Source: Candidatus Bathyarchaeota archaeon (GTDB taxonomy: Archaea > Thermoproteota > Bathyarchaeia > Bathyarchaeales > Bathycorpusculaceae). From it: DNA of 64,000 nucleotides. The position numbers and the translations under genes were made by a program. Below the pieces are notes generated by a model. That model was not told where the DNA came from, made no database searches, and worked only from the letters and a program-made list of their open reading frames with translations. This document shows positions 16,632 through 26,066 of the stretch, in pieces. Numbering within the stretch: position 1 is the stretch's first letter; every line of letters starts with the position of its first letter. The stretch lies in contig JAOZHY010000043.1 of NCBI GenBank assembly GCA_026014595.1, forward strand, positions 1 to 64,000, read 5' to 3'.

Positions 16632-17194
16632 CGCGCCTCAACCCTCCGAAGCACATCCTTAACCTTGGCTTTCACGTCGTCTCGGCTGTTCTCATTCACA
16701 ATCAAATACTCAGCCATAGCGATAACGCTGCCTAAACCCACGCCGAGCTCCCGCATGTCCCGCTCACGGAAAACTTCCCAGCCGTCAGGGTCATCGCTGC
16801 GGCGCCGCCGATAGAGCCTGCTGAACCGCGCTTCAGGCGAAGCATGCACCGCTATCAGAGCGAACCGTGGAAAACGCGCCCTAAACACGTCAGCTTCATT
16901 CAAGCTTCTCAAACCATCCACGATAACCTTCCCGCTGGGCGCTTGCTCAATCTCTAAGATGCATTTCTCGGCAATCACGCCCGCGCCGCCCTCCTCCCGC
17001 AGCTCAAGCATCACCCGCCCAATATTCTCAGGATTCAGCTCCAAACCACGGTTTCGGGTTTCGTTTCGCACAACGTCGCCCATAACCACCACGGCGTAGC
17101 CCGCTTCCACGGCGGTCTCCACCACCACAGACTTGCCTGAACCGGGCATACCAGCTAAACCGACCACAAGTTTGTCAGCGCTCATGTCACACAC
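16619..17194 (-). CDS. UPF0200 family nucleoside-monophosphate-kinase-like protein
   Basis: 191 residues with a P-loop (GLAGMPGSGKSVVVE) at about residues 12-26 and a dephospho-CoA-kinase-like core: VMGDVVRNETRNRG, VIVDGLRSLNEADVF and a lid region RLYRRRRSDDP. This is the archaeal UPF0200 family of uncertain substrate. The gene overlaps the UPF0201 gene by 13 bp in a different frame, the split equivalent of the UPF0200/UPF0201 fusion known in other archaea. It is the first gene of a probable operon with UPF0201 and the MBL nuclease. Confidence 0.88.
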   Translation of the reverse strand: MCDMSADKLVVGLAGMPGSGKSVVVETAVEAGYAVVVMGDVVRNETRNRGLELNPENIGRVMLELREEGGAGVIAEKCILEIEQAPSGKVIVDGLRSLNEADVFRARFPRFALIAVHASPEARFSRLYRRRRSDDPDGWEVFRERDMRELGVGLGSVIAMAEYLIVNENSRDDVKAKVKDVLRRVEARWTK

Positions 17195-17277
17195 TTTGTG
17201 TTTTCTACATTAGCAACACTCAAAATTAAAAAGCATTTATGAAAGGAACCTGTAAAAAATAGCGGAGACAATCCGCA

Positions 17278-17847
17278 ATGTCCGAATCCATAAGAAGCTT
17301 CATCGCGTTCGACATGGAAAACGACGCTGTCCTAAACCGCATCGCAGCCGTCCAGAACCTCCTCGCCCAAACGGGCGCCGACCTGAAACCAGTAGAACCA
17401 CGAAACATCCACGTAACCATCCGCTTCCTCGGCAACATCACCCCCGCAACCGCAGAAAAAATCTTCGAAGAAATGAAGAAAGTCCAGTTCACACCCTTCA
17501 CCGCCAAAATCAGCGGCATAGGCGCCTTCCCCGACGTGCGCTACCCCCGAGTCGTGTGGGCGGGAATAACCGAAGGCGCAGACCAGCTCAGAAGCATCTT
17601 CACCCAACTCGAACCCCGACTCCGAGGCTTAGGATTCGCACCTGACCCCAAAGGCTTCAGCCCCCACCTAACCATCGCCAGAGTCCGCTCGGGAAGAAAC
17701 AAGCAGCAACTCGCCGAGTTCATCAACAAAAACGCGAAATACGACTTCAGCACCATCAACGCACGATGCCTCCGCCTCAAAAAAAGCGTCCTAACACCGA
17801 AGGGACCAATATACTCAACGCTTAAAGAGTTCTGCCCACAACCATAA
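17278..17847 (+). CDS. thpR: RNA 2',3'-cyclic phosphodiesterase / 2'-5' RNA ligase
   Basis: 189 residues of the 2H phosphoesterase superfamily. Both HxTx motifs are present: HVTIRFLG near residues 43-50 and HLTIARV near residues 131-137. They hydrolyse 2',3'-cyclic phosphate ends and can join tRNA halves in vitro. The product starts MSESIRSFIAFD as is usual. It lies 14 bp upstream of the CCA-adding enzyme gene, and this pairing occurs in other archaea, pointing to tRNA end maintenance. Confidence 0.93.
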   Translation: MSESIRSFIAFDMENDAVLNRIAAVQNLLAQTGADLKPVEPRNIHVTIRFLGNITPATAEKIFEEMKKVQFTPFTAKISGIGAFPDVRYPRVVWAGITEGADQLRSIFTQLEPRLRGLGFAPDPKGFSPHLTIARVRSGRNKQQLAEFINKNAKYDFSTINARCLRLKKSVLTPKGPIYSTLKEFCPQP

Positions 17848-17861
17848 GGACGATAAAGCCC

Positions 17862-19292
17862 ATGCAAAAAGAAATAGACGCCGTGAACATGGAAATCCTC
17901 ACAAAAATCACGCCCACACAGAAAGACAGGGCGAAAATCGAAGCCTTAGCCAAGCAGTTGGAGCAGCAAGTAGCCGCCGCATGCAAAGCGCACGGCGTCA
18001 AAGCCACGGTCCGCGTTGAAGGCTCTGTGGCAAAGGACACGTGGCTAAGGGAAGAACCCGACATCGACATATTCATGCGCCTACCCACCTCGATTCCTAG
18101 GCGAGACCTCGGCGAAATCAGCCTAAAAATCGCCCGCGAATCCACCCAAGGCGCACGGCAAATCGAACGCTTCGCCGAACACCCATACCTCGAAGCATTC
18201 ATCGACAGCGTAAGAGTAAACATCGTGCCCTGCTACGACGCGAAACCGGGCGAATGGCTAAGCGCCACCGACAGAACCCCCTTCCACACAGACTACGTCA
18301 AAAAACGCCTTAACGAACGCTTACGCGGCGAAGTGCGATTGCTCAAAAAATTCCTCCAAGGCATCAAAGCTTACGGTGCAGAGATAAAAACAGGCGGCTT
18401 CAGCGGCTACCTCTGCGAACTCCTGATTCTGCACCACGAATCCTTCACCCAAACCCTCCACGCCTTCACGAAATTCACGCCGCGAACAACCGTAGACATC
18501 GAACACTACTATAAAGGCAGAGAAAAAGAGCCCCGCCTGCTGTTCCCCGAACCTCTCGTGATAGTTGACCCAGTGGACAAAGGAAGAAACGTGGCTTCTG
18601 CAGTGCAGCCGCAGAAACTCTACACATTCGTAGCCGCAGGCCGAGCTTACCTCAAAAAACCAGCCACCTCATTCTTTTACCCACCAAAAACAGAAACCCT
18701 AACCGCCAACGCTTTGAAGACTAAGCTGGAGAACCACGGCTCCGACATAATATTCCTGCCGCTCGACAAAATCGACGCTGTCCCCGACGTTCTATGGGGA
18801 CAACTTTACAGGACGCAGCGTGCCTTGCGGAAACAGATTGAGCTCAGCGACTTCAAAGTCCTCAGAGACGCCGCATGGAGCGACGAGAAAAACCTCAACA
18901 CCTTCGTCTTCGAGGTTGAGCAACGCCGCCTACCCAGCGTCAAGAAGCATCTGGGACCGCCTCTTGAGAGGGAAAAGGAGTGCGAAAACTTCCTGTCCAA
19001 ATACTCAAGCAACGAAGCCGTGGTTTCCGGACCCTACATCGAAGACGGACGATGGATTGTGGAATTGAAACGAAAATACACAGACATCGCCGCACTGCTG
19101 AAAGAGAAACTGACAGACGGCGGCAGAGACGCAGGCGTCGCCGAACTCATCGCCCAAGCTTTCCGAGAAAAACTCGAGATTCTCGTTAACGCTGAAGTGA
19201 TTGAAGTCTACAGAGGCAATAGAGCGTTTGCGGAGTTCCTGACTAGTTTCCTTTCAGGCAAGCCTTTCTGGCTGGCAAACACCATAACCTAA
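17862..19292 (+). CDS. cca: CCA-adding enzyme, archaeal class I
   Basis: A 476-residue tRNA nucleotidyltransferase that builds or repairs the CCA end. GSVAKDTWLREEPDIDIFM near residues 50-68 carries the nucleotidyltransferase glycine motif and DxD metal ligands; a third carboxylate lies in DSVRVNIVPCY. RGEVRLLKKFLQGIKAYG and GGFSGYLCELLI follow as in other archaeal CCA enzymes, with tail domains of normal length. It is cotranscribed with thpR. The tRNA gene near 216-293 encodes its own CCA, so here the enzyme would serve other tRNAs or repair. Confidence 0.95.
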   Translation: MQKEIDAVNMEILTKITPTQKDRAKIEALAKQLEQQVAAACKAHGVKATVRVEGSVAKDTWLREEPDIDIFMRLPTSIPRRDLGEISLKIARESTQGARQIERFAEHPYLEAFIDSVRVNIVPCYDAKPGEWLSATDRTPFHTDYVKKRLNERLRGEVRLLKKFLQGIKAYGAEIKTGGFSGYLCELLILHHESFTQTLHAFTKFTPRTTVDIEHYYKGREKEPRLLFPEPLVIVDPVDKGRNVASAVQPQKLYTFVAAGRAYLKKPATSFFYPPKTETLTANALKTKLENHGSDIIFLPLDKIDAVPDVLWGQLYRTQRALRKQIELSDFKVLRDAAWSDEKNLNTFVFEVEQRRLPSVKKHLGPPLEREKECENFLSKYSSNEAVVSGPYIEDGRWIVELKRKYTDIAALLKEKLTDGGRDAGVAELIAQAFREKLEILVNAEVIEVYRGNRAFAEFLTSFLSGKPFWLANTIT

Positions 19293-19310
19293 TGTGATAC
19301 GGAGCGGCTG

Positions 19311-20369
19311 TTACTGCGTCACTGAATGGTACCAGCTGATGATGTACTCCGGCAGCCTCAAACCTCTCTGAGCCAACCGTTCCGCCAATTTAACAGGCAA
19401 AGGACTCAGCACATAGGCTGCACGTGTGTAGAAACGCCGCGGCGCGCCCAGCTTTAACTCTTCCTCCAAGATTATTTTCAGGTCCGCTTTCTTGGCTAAA
19501 GTCGAGTCTTTCGCGCCTGTTATCGCCAGAACGGTGCCGTTGAACTTTTTCATCACGTCCGCCCAGATGATGACAGGTTTGGTTTCGCCCGAATAAGACA
19601 TCAGAATTTCGAGGTCCCCAGCTCTAGGGTGAGGAGTGTTAACACCTCTGGTCACGTACACATTATCGCCCAAGAAGCTCTTGATGTGGAAAAGCCTCAC
19701 GCCCGTCATCTTGGCGATTTCATTCGCGGTGCCTTTTCCGCCGAGGAACACGTTGGTTCGCTTTTCCAGCAGGTCAACCAGCTGCGTGTAAGTCTCCGAC
19801 TGCACGTTAGCGTCTATTATGGCTCCTATTCTTTCGAATTCTTCTCTACAGAGTCGAAACACGTCGTCTGCTTCTAGGTTCCTGTAGATGGCTTCAATCA
19901 TCATACAAAGCAGCAAAAGCGTGCCTAACTCGAATATGTCTCCCATCATGCCCGTCTCGCTGTACTCAAACGACGGCTTGGATTTTCCTCGTCCCTTAAG
20001 ATGCACCACGTGGCCGTACTGGCTGGCTATCTGCGCCAGCGGCGACTCCAAACTGGAGGTCAATAATCCCATCGTGAACTTGCAAGTTTTCTTTTCTTCG
20101 ATGTAACGGGCTAAGTCCTGAGCCATAACCAACGGGTCATCCGAATAACCGCTACCAGAATTAATCAAAAGAAGCGTTTTCTTGTAGCGCCGTTCCAAAT
20201 CAGCCGCAGCGTCATACATGTTCTTTCCTGGAAAACCTGGATCATCAGGGGTCAAAACCACCTTGTTTCTCCATCCCACTTGGCTGAGGGCGATTTGGCT
20301 CATGGCAGCGTTTAACGAGTAAAGCGACCTGCCTGACCCTCCGCAGACAACGCAGTCCGCTGCTTTCAA
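19311..20369 (-). CDS. Double SIS-domain sugar-phosphate isomerase-like protein
   Basis: About 352 residues with two SIS (phosphosugar-binding) folds: CVVCGGSGRSLYSLNAAM near the start with INSGSGYSDDP, and a second beginning VFLGGKGTANEIAK followed by LMSYSGETKP. Such proteins isomerise or bind sugar phosphates; the substrate is unclear. The start is doubtful: TTG at 20369 lies immediately before the first SIS strand, yet the frame stays open upstream for about 30 protein-like codons to about 20465 without ATG, GTG or TTG. It diverges from the H+-ATPase gene. Confidence 0.8.
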   Translation of the reverse strand: MKAADCVVCGGSGRSLYSLNAAMSQIALSQVGWRNKVVLTPDDPGFPGKNMYDAAADLERRYKKTLLLINSGSGYSDDPLVMAQDLARYIEEKKTCKFTMGLLTSSLESPLAQIASQYGHVVHLKGRGKSKPSFEYSETGMMGDIFELGTLLLLCMMIEAIYRNLEADDVFRLCREEFERIGAIIDANVQSETYTQLVDLLEKRTNVFLGGKGTANEIAKMTGVRLFHIKSFLGDNVYVTRGVNTPHPRAGDLEILMSYSGETKPVIIWADVMKKFNGTVLAITGAKDSTLAKKADLKIILEEELKLGAPRRFYTRAAYVLSPLPVKLAERLAQRGLRLPEYIISWYHSVTQ

Positions 20370-20579
20370 TGCATCGTATAGAGGGGAAAGTTCGCTTCGC
20401 TTTATGTTGAGTATGTTGTCTCGGATTTTGTTAACGTATCCTATGCTGCTGATTTTGCTCTTGATTGTGACGGCACCTCAGTTCAAAGAGTGAGTTCGGA
20501 TACTCTATATTATTCTTGCGCTGCCAGACTTAAAAGAACCCCATACTTGCATGCTGAGAAGTTGGTTTTGTGCAATCTG

Positions 20580-23120
20580 ATGCGGCTGAAGGAAAAGTGG
20601 AAATACCCGCACTTCTCTGAATACCAGAGGAAAAGTTTCGAGGATTTAGGCTTGAGCAAGAGCGCTAATAAAGAAACTGGTGCTGAGAAAGAGGACGCAG
20701 AAAGTTTTCAAAAGGCAAAGGCAGACGAGGTACTCAAAATCCTCCAGTCCAACTCTGAAAAGGGCCTGAACACGGAAGAAGTAGAAAAAAGGCTGAAACT
20801 TTACGGGTACAACGAAGTTCCTCAAAAGAAAGCTAACCCGTATGTGCGGTTCGCTAAAAAGTTCTGGGGTCTCACCGCGTGGATGCTTGAAGCCGTAATC
20901 GTACTCTCTTGGTTCCTGCAAAGATACGCGGACCTGTACATCGTCACTGGGTTACTTGTTTTCAACGCGGTCTTGGCCTTCGCCGAAGAGCAGAAAGCAT
21001 CCAGCGCCGTGGAAGCTTTGCAGGAGAAACTGCAGGTCAGCGCGAGAGTTCTGAGAGACGAGAAATGGGGAACGTTGCCAAGCAGAGAATTAGTGCCCGG
21101 CGACATCGTCAGAGTGAGAGCAGGCGACTTCGTTCCCGCAGACGTGAAAGTGCTGGACGGCACCCTTGAGGTTGACCAGTCAGCTCTGACAGGCGAATCA
21201 ACGACCGTTGGAAAGAAAACTGACGACATGCTTTATTCAGGCTCAATAATCAAACGAGGCGAATCCACTGGAATCGTGATTCTGACAGGAACGCGGACTT
21301 ACTTCGGAAGAACGGCACAGTTGGTTCAAATTGCCAAGCCAAAGATGCATATAGAAACCGTGATATCGAACGTGGTAAGATGGTTGCTGATTATAGTCGT
21401 GGCGCTAATCGCGTTAGCACTCGTCTTTTCCGTGGTGGAAGCCAAAAACCTGTTGGACTTGCTGTCCATAATTTTGGTGCTCTTGCTGTCAGCTATCCCA
21501 GTCGCGTTACCCGCCATGTTCACGGTAAGCATGGCAGTAGGCTCCATGGAACTCGCCAAGAAAGGCGTACTGGTAACAAGGCTCAGCGCCTCGGAAGACG
21601 CAGCTACCATGGACGTGCTCTGCGTCGACAAGACTGGAACCATAACCATGAATCAGCTTTCAGTGGCAAAACTAATTCCACTCAACGCGTTCTCGGAAAA
21701 AGACGTAATTCTCTACGGCGCACTGGCGTCGCAGGAAGCAAACCAAGACCCCATCGACCTCGCGTTCATAGCGAAGGCAAAAGAGCAAAACCTGTTCACT
21801 AAGTCTTACGTTCAGAAAACTTTCACCCCGTTCGACCCGGCAACCCGCAGAACCGAGGCGACCATAAAAGAAGGAGATGGTAGCGAATTCAAGGTGATGA
21901 AGGGCGCGGTTCACGCGGTTGTTCACGCTTGCGGATACGACGAAAAAACCGCGCTTGACTTAGAGGAGCAGGTTGAAGAGTTCGCGGCGAAGGGGTACAG
22001 GACGCTCGCTGTGGCTAAAACAGACGCGGGAGACCAGCCTAAACTGGTGGGACTGGTGGCGCTCTACGACCTGCCCCGACCCGACTCCAAACAGCTCATT
22101 ACAGAACTCGGCGAGTTAGGCGTATCAGTTAAGATGTTGACGGGAGACGCGCTGCCCATCGCTAAGGAAATCGCCAAAGACGTGGGACTCGGAGAAAACA
22201 TCATGAAAGCCGCACATTTAGAGCAACTCAGAAAAGAAAGCCCGCTGGAAGCCGCCGAAGCAGCCGAGAAAAGCAACGGATTCGCCGAGATATATCCAGA
22301 AGGCAAATACACAATCGTGGAAAGCCTGCAGGCGACGAAACACATCGTCGGCATGACAGGCGACGGCGTAAACGACGCACCCGCACTGAGGCAGGCGGAG
22401 GTTGGCATAGCGGTAAGCAACGCTACAGACGTGGCTAAGGGCGCAGCAAGCGTGGTTTTGACGCGTGAAGGCTTAACAGGCATCGTGGACCTGATTAAGA
22501 ACGGCAGAACGATTTACGAGCGGATAACAGCGTGGATTCTGAGCAAAATCGTTCGGACGCTACAGATAGCGACATTCGTCGTGGTTTCTTTTCTCTTAAC
22601 AGGCGACTACGTCGTCTCCGCCTTCGCTATTATCCTGTACTTCTTTGCGACGGATTTTGTGAAGCTTGCAATGGCAACGGACAATCAGATGTGGTCTCAG
22701 AAGCCTAACACTTGGAACGTGGCAAACCTTGTGAAAGTGTCTTTAGTTCTCAGCCTCTTAGTTATCGTCGAGTCATTCGCCTTGCTGTACCTTGGCATTT
22801 ATGTTTTCGACTTCACCGTGGAAAGCGGAACCCTTTACACATACACTTTTGAAATCCTGTTCTACTCAGCCATGTTTCTGATTTTCAACGTCAGGGAGAG
22901 AAGGCACTTCTGGAATTCCATGCCAAGCAGAGCCCTCGCAGTCGCCACAGTGTTGAGCGTGGTTGTTGTGACGTTGGTGACTGCGTTTGGGATACCAGGT
23001 CTTGCTCCGCTTCCAATAACAATAACTCTTTTAGTCTTGGCGCTTTCAGGCATCTTTGCCCTTGTGCTCAACGATTCCGTTAAGGTAGCGCTGGTGAAAA
23101 ATGCCAAGATAAGCTGGTAG
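20580..23120 (+). CDS. P-type proton-translocating ATPase (P3A-like)
   Basis: About 846 residues resembling plasma-membrane H+-ATPases. The N-terminal cation-ATPase region (GLNTEEVEKRLKLYGYNEVP) is followed by two membrane helices, the actuator loop with LTGES, the phosphorylation motif DKTGT, TGDALPIAKEIAKDVG and the hinge GDGVNDAPALRQAEVG, then four to six C-terminal membrane helices. It would export protons or another cation using ATP. The frame extends to GTG at 20490, but the extra residues look non-protein-like and a TATA-like TCTATATTATT lies at about 20503, so ATG 20580 is preferred. Confidence 0.92.
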   Translation: MRLKEKWKYPHFSEYQRKSFEDLGLSKSANKETGAEKEDAESFQKAKADEVLKILQSNSEKGLNTEEVEKRLKLYGYNEVPQKKANPYVRFAKKFWGLTAWMLEAVIVLSWFLQRYADLYIVTGLLVFNAVLAFAEEQKASSAVEALQEKLQVSARVLRDEKWGTLPSRELVPGDIVRVRAGDFVPADVKVLDGTLEVDQSALTGESTTVGKKTDDMLYSGSIIKRGESTGIVILTGTRTYFGRTAQLVQIAKPKMHIETVISNVVRWLLIIVVALIALALVFSVVEAKNLLDLLSIILVLLLSAIPVALPAMFTVSMAVGSMELAKKGVLVTRLSASEDAATMDVLCVDKTGTITMNQLSVAKLIPLNAFSEKDVILYGALASQEANQDPIDLAFIAKAKEQNLFTKSYVQKTFTPFDPATRRTEATIKEGDGSEFKVMKGAVHAVVHACGYDEKTALDLEEQVEEFAAKGYRTLAVAKTDAGDQPKLVGLVALYDLPRPDSKQLITELGELGVSVKMLTGDALPIAKEIAKDVGLGENIMKAAHLEQLRKESPLEAAEAAEKSNGFAEIYPEGKYTIVESLQATKHIVGMTGDGVNDAPALRQAEVGIAVSNATDVAKGAASVVLTREGLTGIVDLIKNGRTIYERITAWILSKIVRTLQIATFVVVSFLLTGDYVVSAFAIILYFFATDFVKLAMATDNQMWSQKPNTWNVANLVKVSLVLSLLVIVESFALLYLGIYVFDFTVESGTLYTYTFEILFYSAMFLIFNVRERRHFWNSMPSRALAVATVLSVVVVTLVTAFGIPGLAPLPITITLLVLALSGIFALVLNDSVKVALVKNAKISW

Positions 23121-23240
23121 CAGCTTCAGAGCCAGCTTTCAGTCTTCTTCAACATTTCGCCAGACTTCAGCGAGCAATGTTTAAATCTCAACCGTGGCGT
23201 TCGATGGCGTTATGCAGATTTCGTATCTGGTGGGATTCCG

Positions 23241-24698
23241 TTGCAGTATAAGTGGCTAGTGCTTACAGTCACCACCATCGGCGTTCTCATGGCCGGAATC
23301 GACGCCAGAATAGTCATAATTGGCCTCCCAGAAGTGATGGCGGCTTTGAAGGCTGACGTGGAACAGGGCATTTGGATTAATCAAGCGTATCTTCTCGGAA
23401 GCGTCGTGGTGTTGCTTCTCGTTGGAAAACTGACGGACCTGTTTGGAAGAAAACACATCTACACCAGCGGCTTCGCCGTCTTCACAGTCGGCTCAGCCTT
23501 AACAAGCATAGCCAATGACCCATTGCAAGTCATTCTATTCAGAGTGGTGCAGGGCATTGGGGCAGGCATAATTTTGACGAACAGTGTTGCCTTGATAGTG
23601 GATGCTACACCGAAACACGAACTTGGTTTCTCACTCAGCATGAATAACCTTGGCTTCAGAATTGGCGCCATGGCTGGATTAACGGTGAGCGGTGTAATCC
23701 TCTCGTTGATAGGAGACTGGCGCGCTCTGTTCTACATCAACGTGCCCATCGGCGTATTCGGCACAGTCTGGGCACACCTAGCGATAAAAGAGACTTTGCC
23801 AGCCAACAACAATGAAAGAGCTTGTGTGGATTGGAACGGCTTCTTCGCTTTCTCTCTCTTCGTTGTTAGCTTGCTTCTAGCTTTGACGTTTGCCGCGTAT
23901 GGCATAGCAAGCCAAATAATCACACTCGAGTGCGCCATCATAAGTATCGTGAGTTTGATAGCCTTCGTGTTTTATGAGAGGCGGTGTAAAAACCCGCTGC
24001 TTGATTTGAGACTCCTAAAGATAAGAGAGTACGCCGGCGGCGTTTTGGCTCAATTAATTAATGCCGTGGCGTGGGGCGCCGTGCTGCTGTTGTTGAGTTT
24101 ACATTTCCAGCTTGTCTTAGGTCTCAGCCCCATTGACGCTGGCTTGAGGATAATTCCTTTTGACATAGCCTTTTTGGTGTTTGGCCCGTTGAGTGGCAAG
24201 CTTTCTGATAGGTTTGGGCATCTTCCTTTCACTACGTTGGGTATTGTGCTTTCTAGCATCTCGTTGTATCTGTTTTCAACGGTGGATGCGGCTACTCCTT
24301 ACTCGTTAATGGTGCTTTACATGGTGTTGTTCGGAGCTGCTATAGGCTTATTCAGCAGTCCCAACATGAGTTCGATAATGAGTGCGGTTCCCGCTGAAAG
24401 AAGAGGAATCGCTTCCGCGTTCCGAGTCACCGTCTTCAACGTCGGCTTCGCAGCAAGCCTCAACTTGGCTGTTCTGATAATAAGCTTGACTGTTCCTTAC
24501 ACGCTGGTCACGCAGATAGCTGCTGGATACGCAACAACCTTCACCACAGATGAAGTACTGTTTGTCCAAGGCTTAAAAACAACTTACCTTTGGCTTGCCG
24601 CTTTGAACGCGACAGCAATTCTTCCGTCGGTGCTCAGAGGAAAAAACACTGACCGACAGGTACGCGAATCCTCAGCGGAACCTGGTGACTTCCTCTAA
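23241..24698 (+). CDS. MFS exporter, DHA2 (14-helix) family
   Basis: 485 residues with about fourteen hydrophobic segments. Motif A-like GKLTDLFGRKHIY lies after helix 2 and a second copy GKLSDRFGHLPF in the second half; helix 4-5 has RVVQGIGAGIILTNSVALI, the typical DHA2 motif B/C. DHA2 proteins expel drugs, bile salts or metabolites with protons; the substrate here is not predictable. It starts at TTG (MQYKWLVL). It stands alone 120 bp after the H+-ATPase gene on the same strand. Confidence 0.88.
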   Translation: MQYKWLVLTVTTIGVLMAGIDARIVIIGLPEVMAALKADVEQGIWINQAYLLGSVVVLLLVGKLTDLFGRKHIYTSGFAVFTVGSALTSIANDPLQVILFRVVQGIGAGIILTNSVALIVDATPKHELGFSLSMNNLGFRIGAMAGLTVSGVILSLIGDWRALFYINVPIGVFGTVWAHLAIKETLPANNNERACVDWNGFFAFSLFVVSLLLALTFAAYGIASQIITLECAIISIVSLIAFVFYERRCKNPLLDLRLLKIREYAGGVLAQLINAVAWGAVLLLLSLHFQLVLGLSPIDAGLRIIPFDIAFLVFGPLSGKLSDRFGHLPFTTLGIVLSSISLYLFSTVDAATPYSLMVLYMVLFGAAIGLFSSPNMSSIMSAVPAERRGIASAFRVTVFNVGFAASLNLAVLIISLTVPYTLVTQIAAGYATTFTTDEVLFVQGLKTTYLWLAALNATAILPSVLRGKNTDRQVRESSAEPGDFL

Positions 24699-24785
24699 AA
24701 TGCTTTATGTATGGTCGCGGGATAGCCTGGTTTGCTAAATGTTTATATCAATGTAACCCTCAGGGATGGCGATGGTGAAAGCTCG

Positions 24786-25421
24786 ATGCTATCTCAGGCA
24801 AGCATTGAGAAATTTGATTTCCTCAGAAAACTAGCCTTGCAAATGGGCGCTGTAGACGCAAAAGTCATTCCAGCAGACAAAGTAATCGTGGAAGACAGAG
24901 TCGCGCTTAAATGCAAAGTCGGTTGCGTCAACTATGGAAAAACGTTGATGTGTCCGCCGTTTACGCCCACACCTGCGGAGTTTCGGAAAATCGTCAGCGA
25001 GTACAGTTACGCCTTGTTTATGAAGTTCAAGTCGCATGCGGAAGCTGACGAGGAAGTGGCGAAGCACCTTTCAAAAGCCGAGAACGACCCTGATTTCCCA
25101 CCTGAAATGAAAGAAAAAGTGAGAGCGTTCTGGAAGGCTTGGAAGGATGACAAGAATAAAATGCTCGATACCGTCATCGCCCTTGAAAAGGCAGCTATGA
25201 GCGAAGGCTACAACTTGGCAGTCGGCTTAGTCTCGGGTGCCTGCCAGCTATGCGAGAAATGCAACCTTGAGACGAAAATCTGCGCGCACCCAGCGAAGGC
25301 GAGGTATTCCGAGGACGCTGTGGGAGTGAACGTGAAGAAAACTGCAAAAAACGCTGGCATATCGGTGACGTTTCCGTTCGAGAAAACTCCTGAGTCCTTT
25401 GCGCTACTACTCATAGATTAA
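24786..25421 (+). CDS. Cys-rich metal-binding protein, DUF2284 family
   Basis: About 211 residues. Eight cysteines occur in two groups: CKVGCVNYGKTLMCPPF near the N-terminus and CQLCEKCNLETKICAHP near residue 165, typical of DUF2284 proteins thought to bind a metal or Fe-S cluster. The segment RYSEDAVGVNVKKTAKNAG is also conserved in the family. ATG at 24786 has a GGTGA ribosome site about nine bases upstream; a TTG at 24732 is less likely. Its function is not established; many anaerobes carry it. Confidence 0.85.
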   Translation: MLSQASIEKFDFLRKLALQMGAVDAKVIPADKVIVEDRVALKCKVGCVNYGKTLMCPPFTPTPAEFRKIVSEYSYALFMKFKSHAEADEEVAKHLSKAENDPDFPPEMKEKVRAFWKAWKDDKNKMLDTVIALEKAAMSEGYNLAVGLVSGACQLCEKCNLETKICAHPAKARYSEDAVGVNVKKTAKNAGISVTFPFEKTPESFALLLID

Positions 25422-25513
25422 GCATTATGCAACAAAGAGAAGAAAACGTCGAAACACACTTGCGGAAAACTAAATACGCGGTGACACCAACATAAGCGTG
25501 ATGAGGTACCAGA

Positions 25514-25789
25514 ATGAAGCTTTTGCTTGACGAAATGTACGCAGGATTAAAAGAGTACTTTGAAACGTTAGGCTACGAGGTGCTCACGGCGCAGGAAGCT
25601 GGTTTGAAAAGCGCCAATGACCGAACAGTAGTAGAGTACGCCCGCAAAAACGATTTAATCCTTGTAACTCAAGACCAGAAGCTTGCCGAGTTGGCGGAGC
25701 TTACAGGCGTCAAGTGCGTGCTGGTTTCCAACGCGTTGATTGCTAAAATCGCGGACGCCAAGATAAAAGAGAAATTTCCTCAAACATAA
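25514..25789 (+). CDS. PIN-like protein, DUF5615 family
   Basis: A 91-residue Mut7-C/DUF5615-type PIN-like protein. LLLDEMYAGLKEYFETLGYE at the start holds the first acidic pair; SANDRTVVEYARKNDLILVTQDQ gives the conserved D and the TxD active-site strand. Relatives are often toxins with a small antitoxin upstream, but no antitoxin-sized partner is evident in the 92 bp before it, so a stand-alone nuclease-like role is equally possible. The ATG is preceded by AGGTACCAGA. Confidence 0.8.
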   Translation: MKLLLDEMYAGLKEYFETLGYEVLTAQEAGLKSANDRTVVEYARKNDLILVTQDQKLAELAELTGVKCVLVSNALIAKIADAKIKEKFPQT

Positions 25790-25803
25790 GCATGCAAGCA
25801 GAG

Positions 25804-26013
25804 TTACTCGTTCATTTGGGGCAAACTGAATTTTTTGTATGCCCAAGGTGGAATGTTCCTCATGCCCTTTGTCTGAACTATGGTTAACTTGGTCTTTTTA
25901 GGGTCGATCATCATTGCCCTTTCATGCCAGTTCTTCACAGCGCGCCCTTTTCTGCTGAAAAGTCTCATTGAAGCCGTTCTCCTTTCTTCGCTTGCATTTC
26001 TGAGTTGCGGCAT
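25804..26013 (-). CDS. Small basic hypothetical protein
   Basis: An open frame of 69 codons whose C-terminal half (NWHERAMMIDPKKTKLTIVQ, then TKGMRNIPPWAYKKF) has protein-like composition. A TTTTAAAC box at about 26015-26022 lies too close to the first ATG but suits a leaderless start at the internal ATG near 25968 (MRLFSRKGR). I do not recognise it. It converges on the PIN-like gene with 14 bp between stops. Confidence 0.4.
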   Translation of the reverse strand: MPQLRNASEERRTASMRLFSRKGRAVKNWHERAMMIDPKKTKLTIVQTKGMRNIPPWAYKKFSLPQMNE

Positions 26014-26066
26014 TGTTTAAAAGGCGTATTTTCGAAGTCGGAATATATCAAACTCGAAAACCCAAG

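Noticed and set aside
20380-20402. CGAACTTTCCCCTCTATACG (minus strand) resembling the 5' part of the dispersed repeat
   Set aside because: Similarity stops after about 19 bases and the segment lies in frame with the SIS protein upstream codons; chance match is likely.
25514-25789. PIN-like gene as part of a toxin-antitoxin pair
   Set aside because: No antitoxin-like small gene precedes or overlaps it on the same strand; the only small neighbour is convergent and unrelated in composition.
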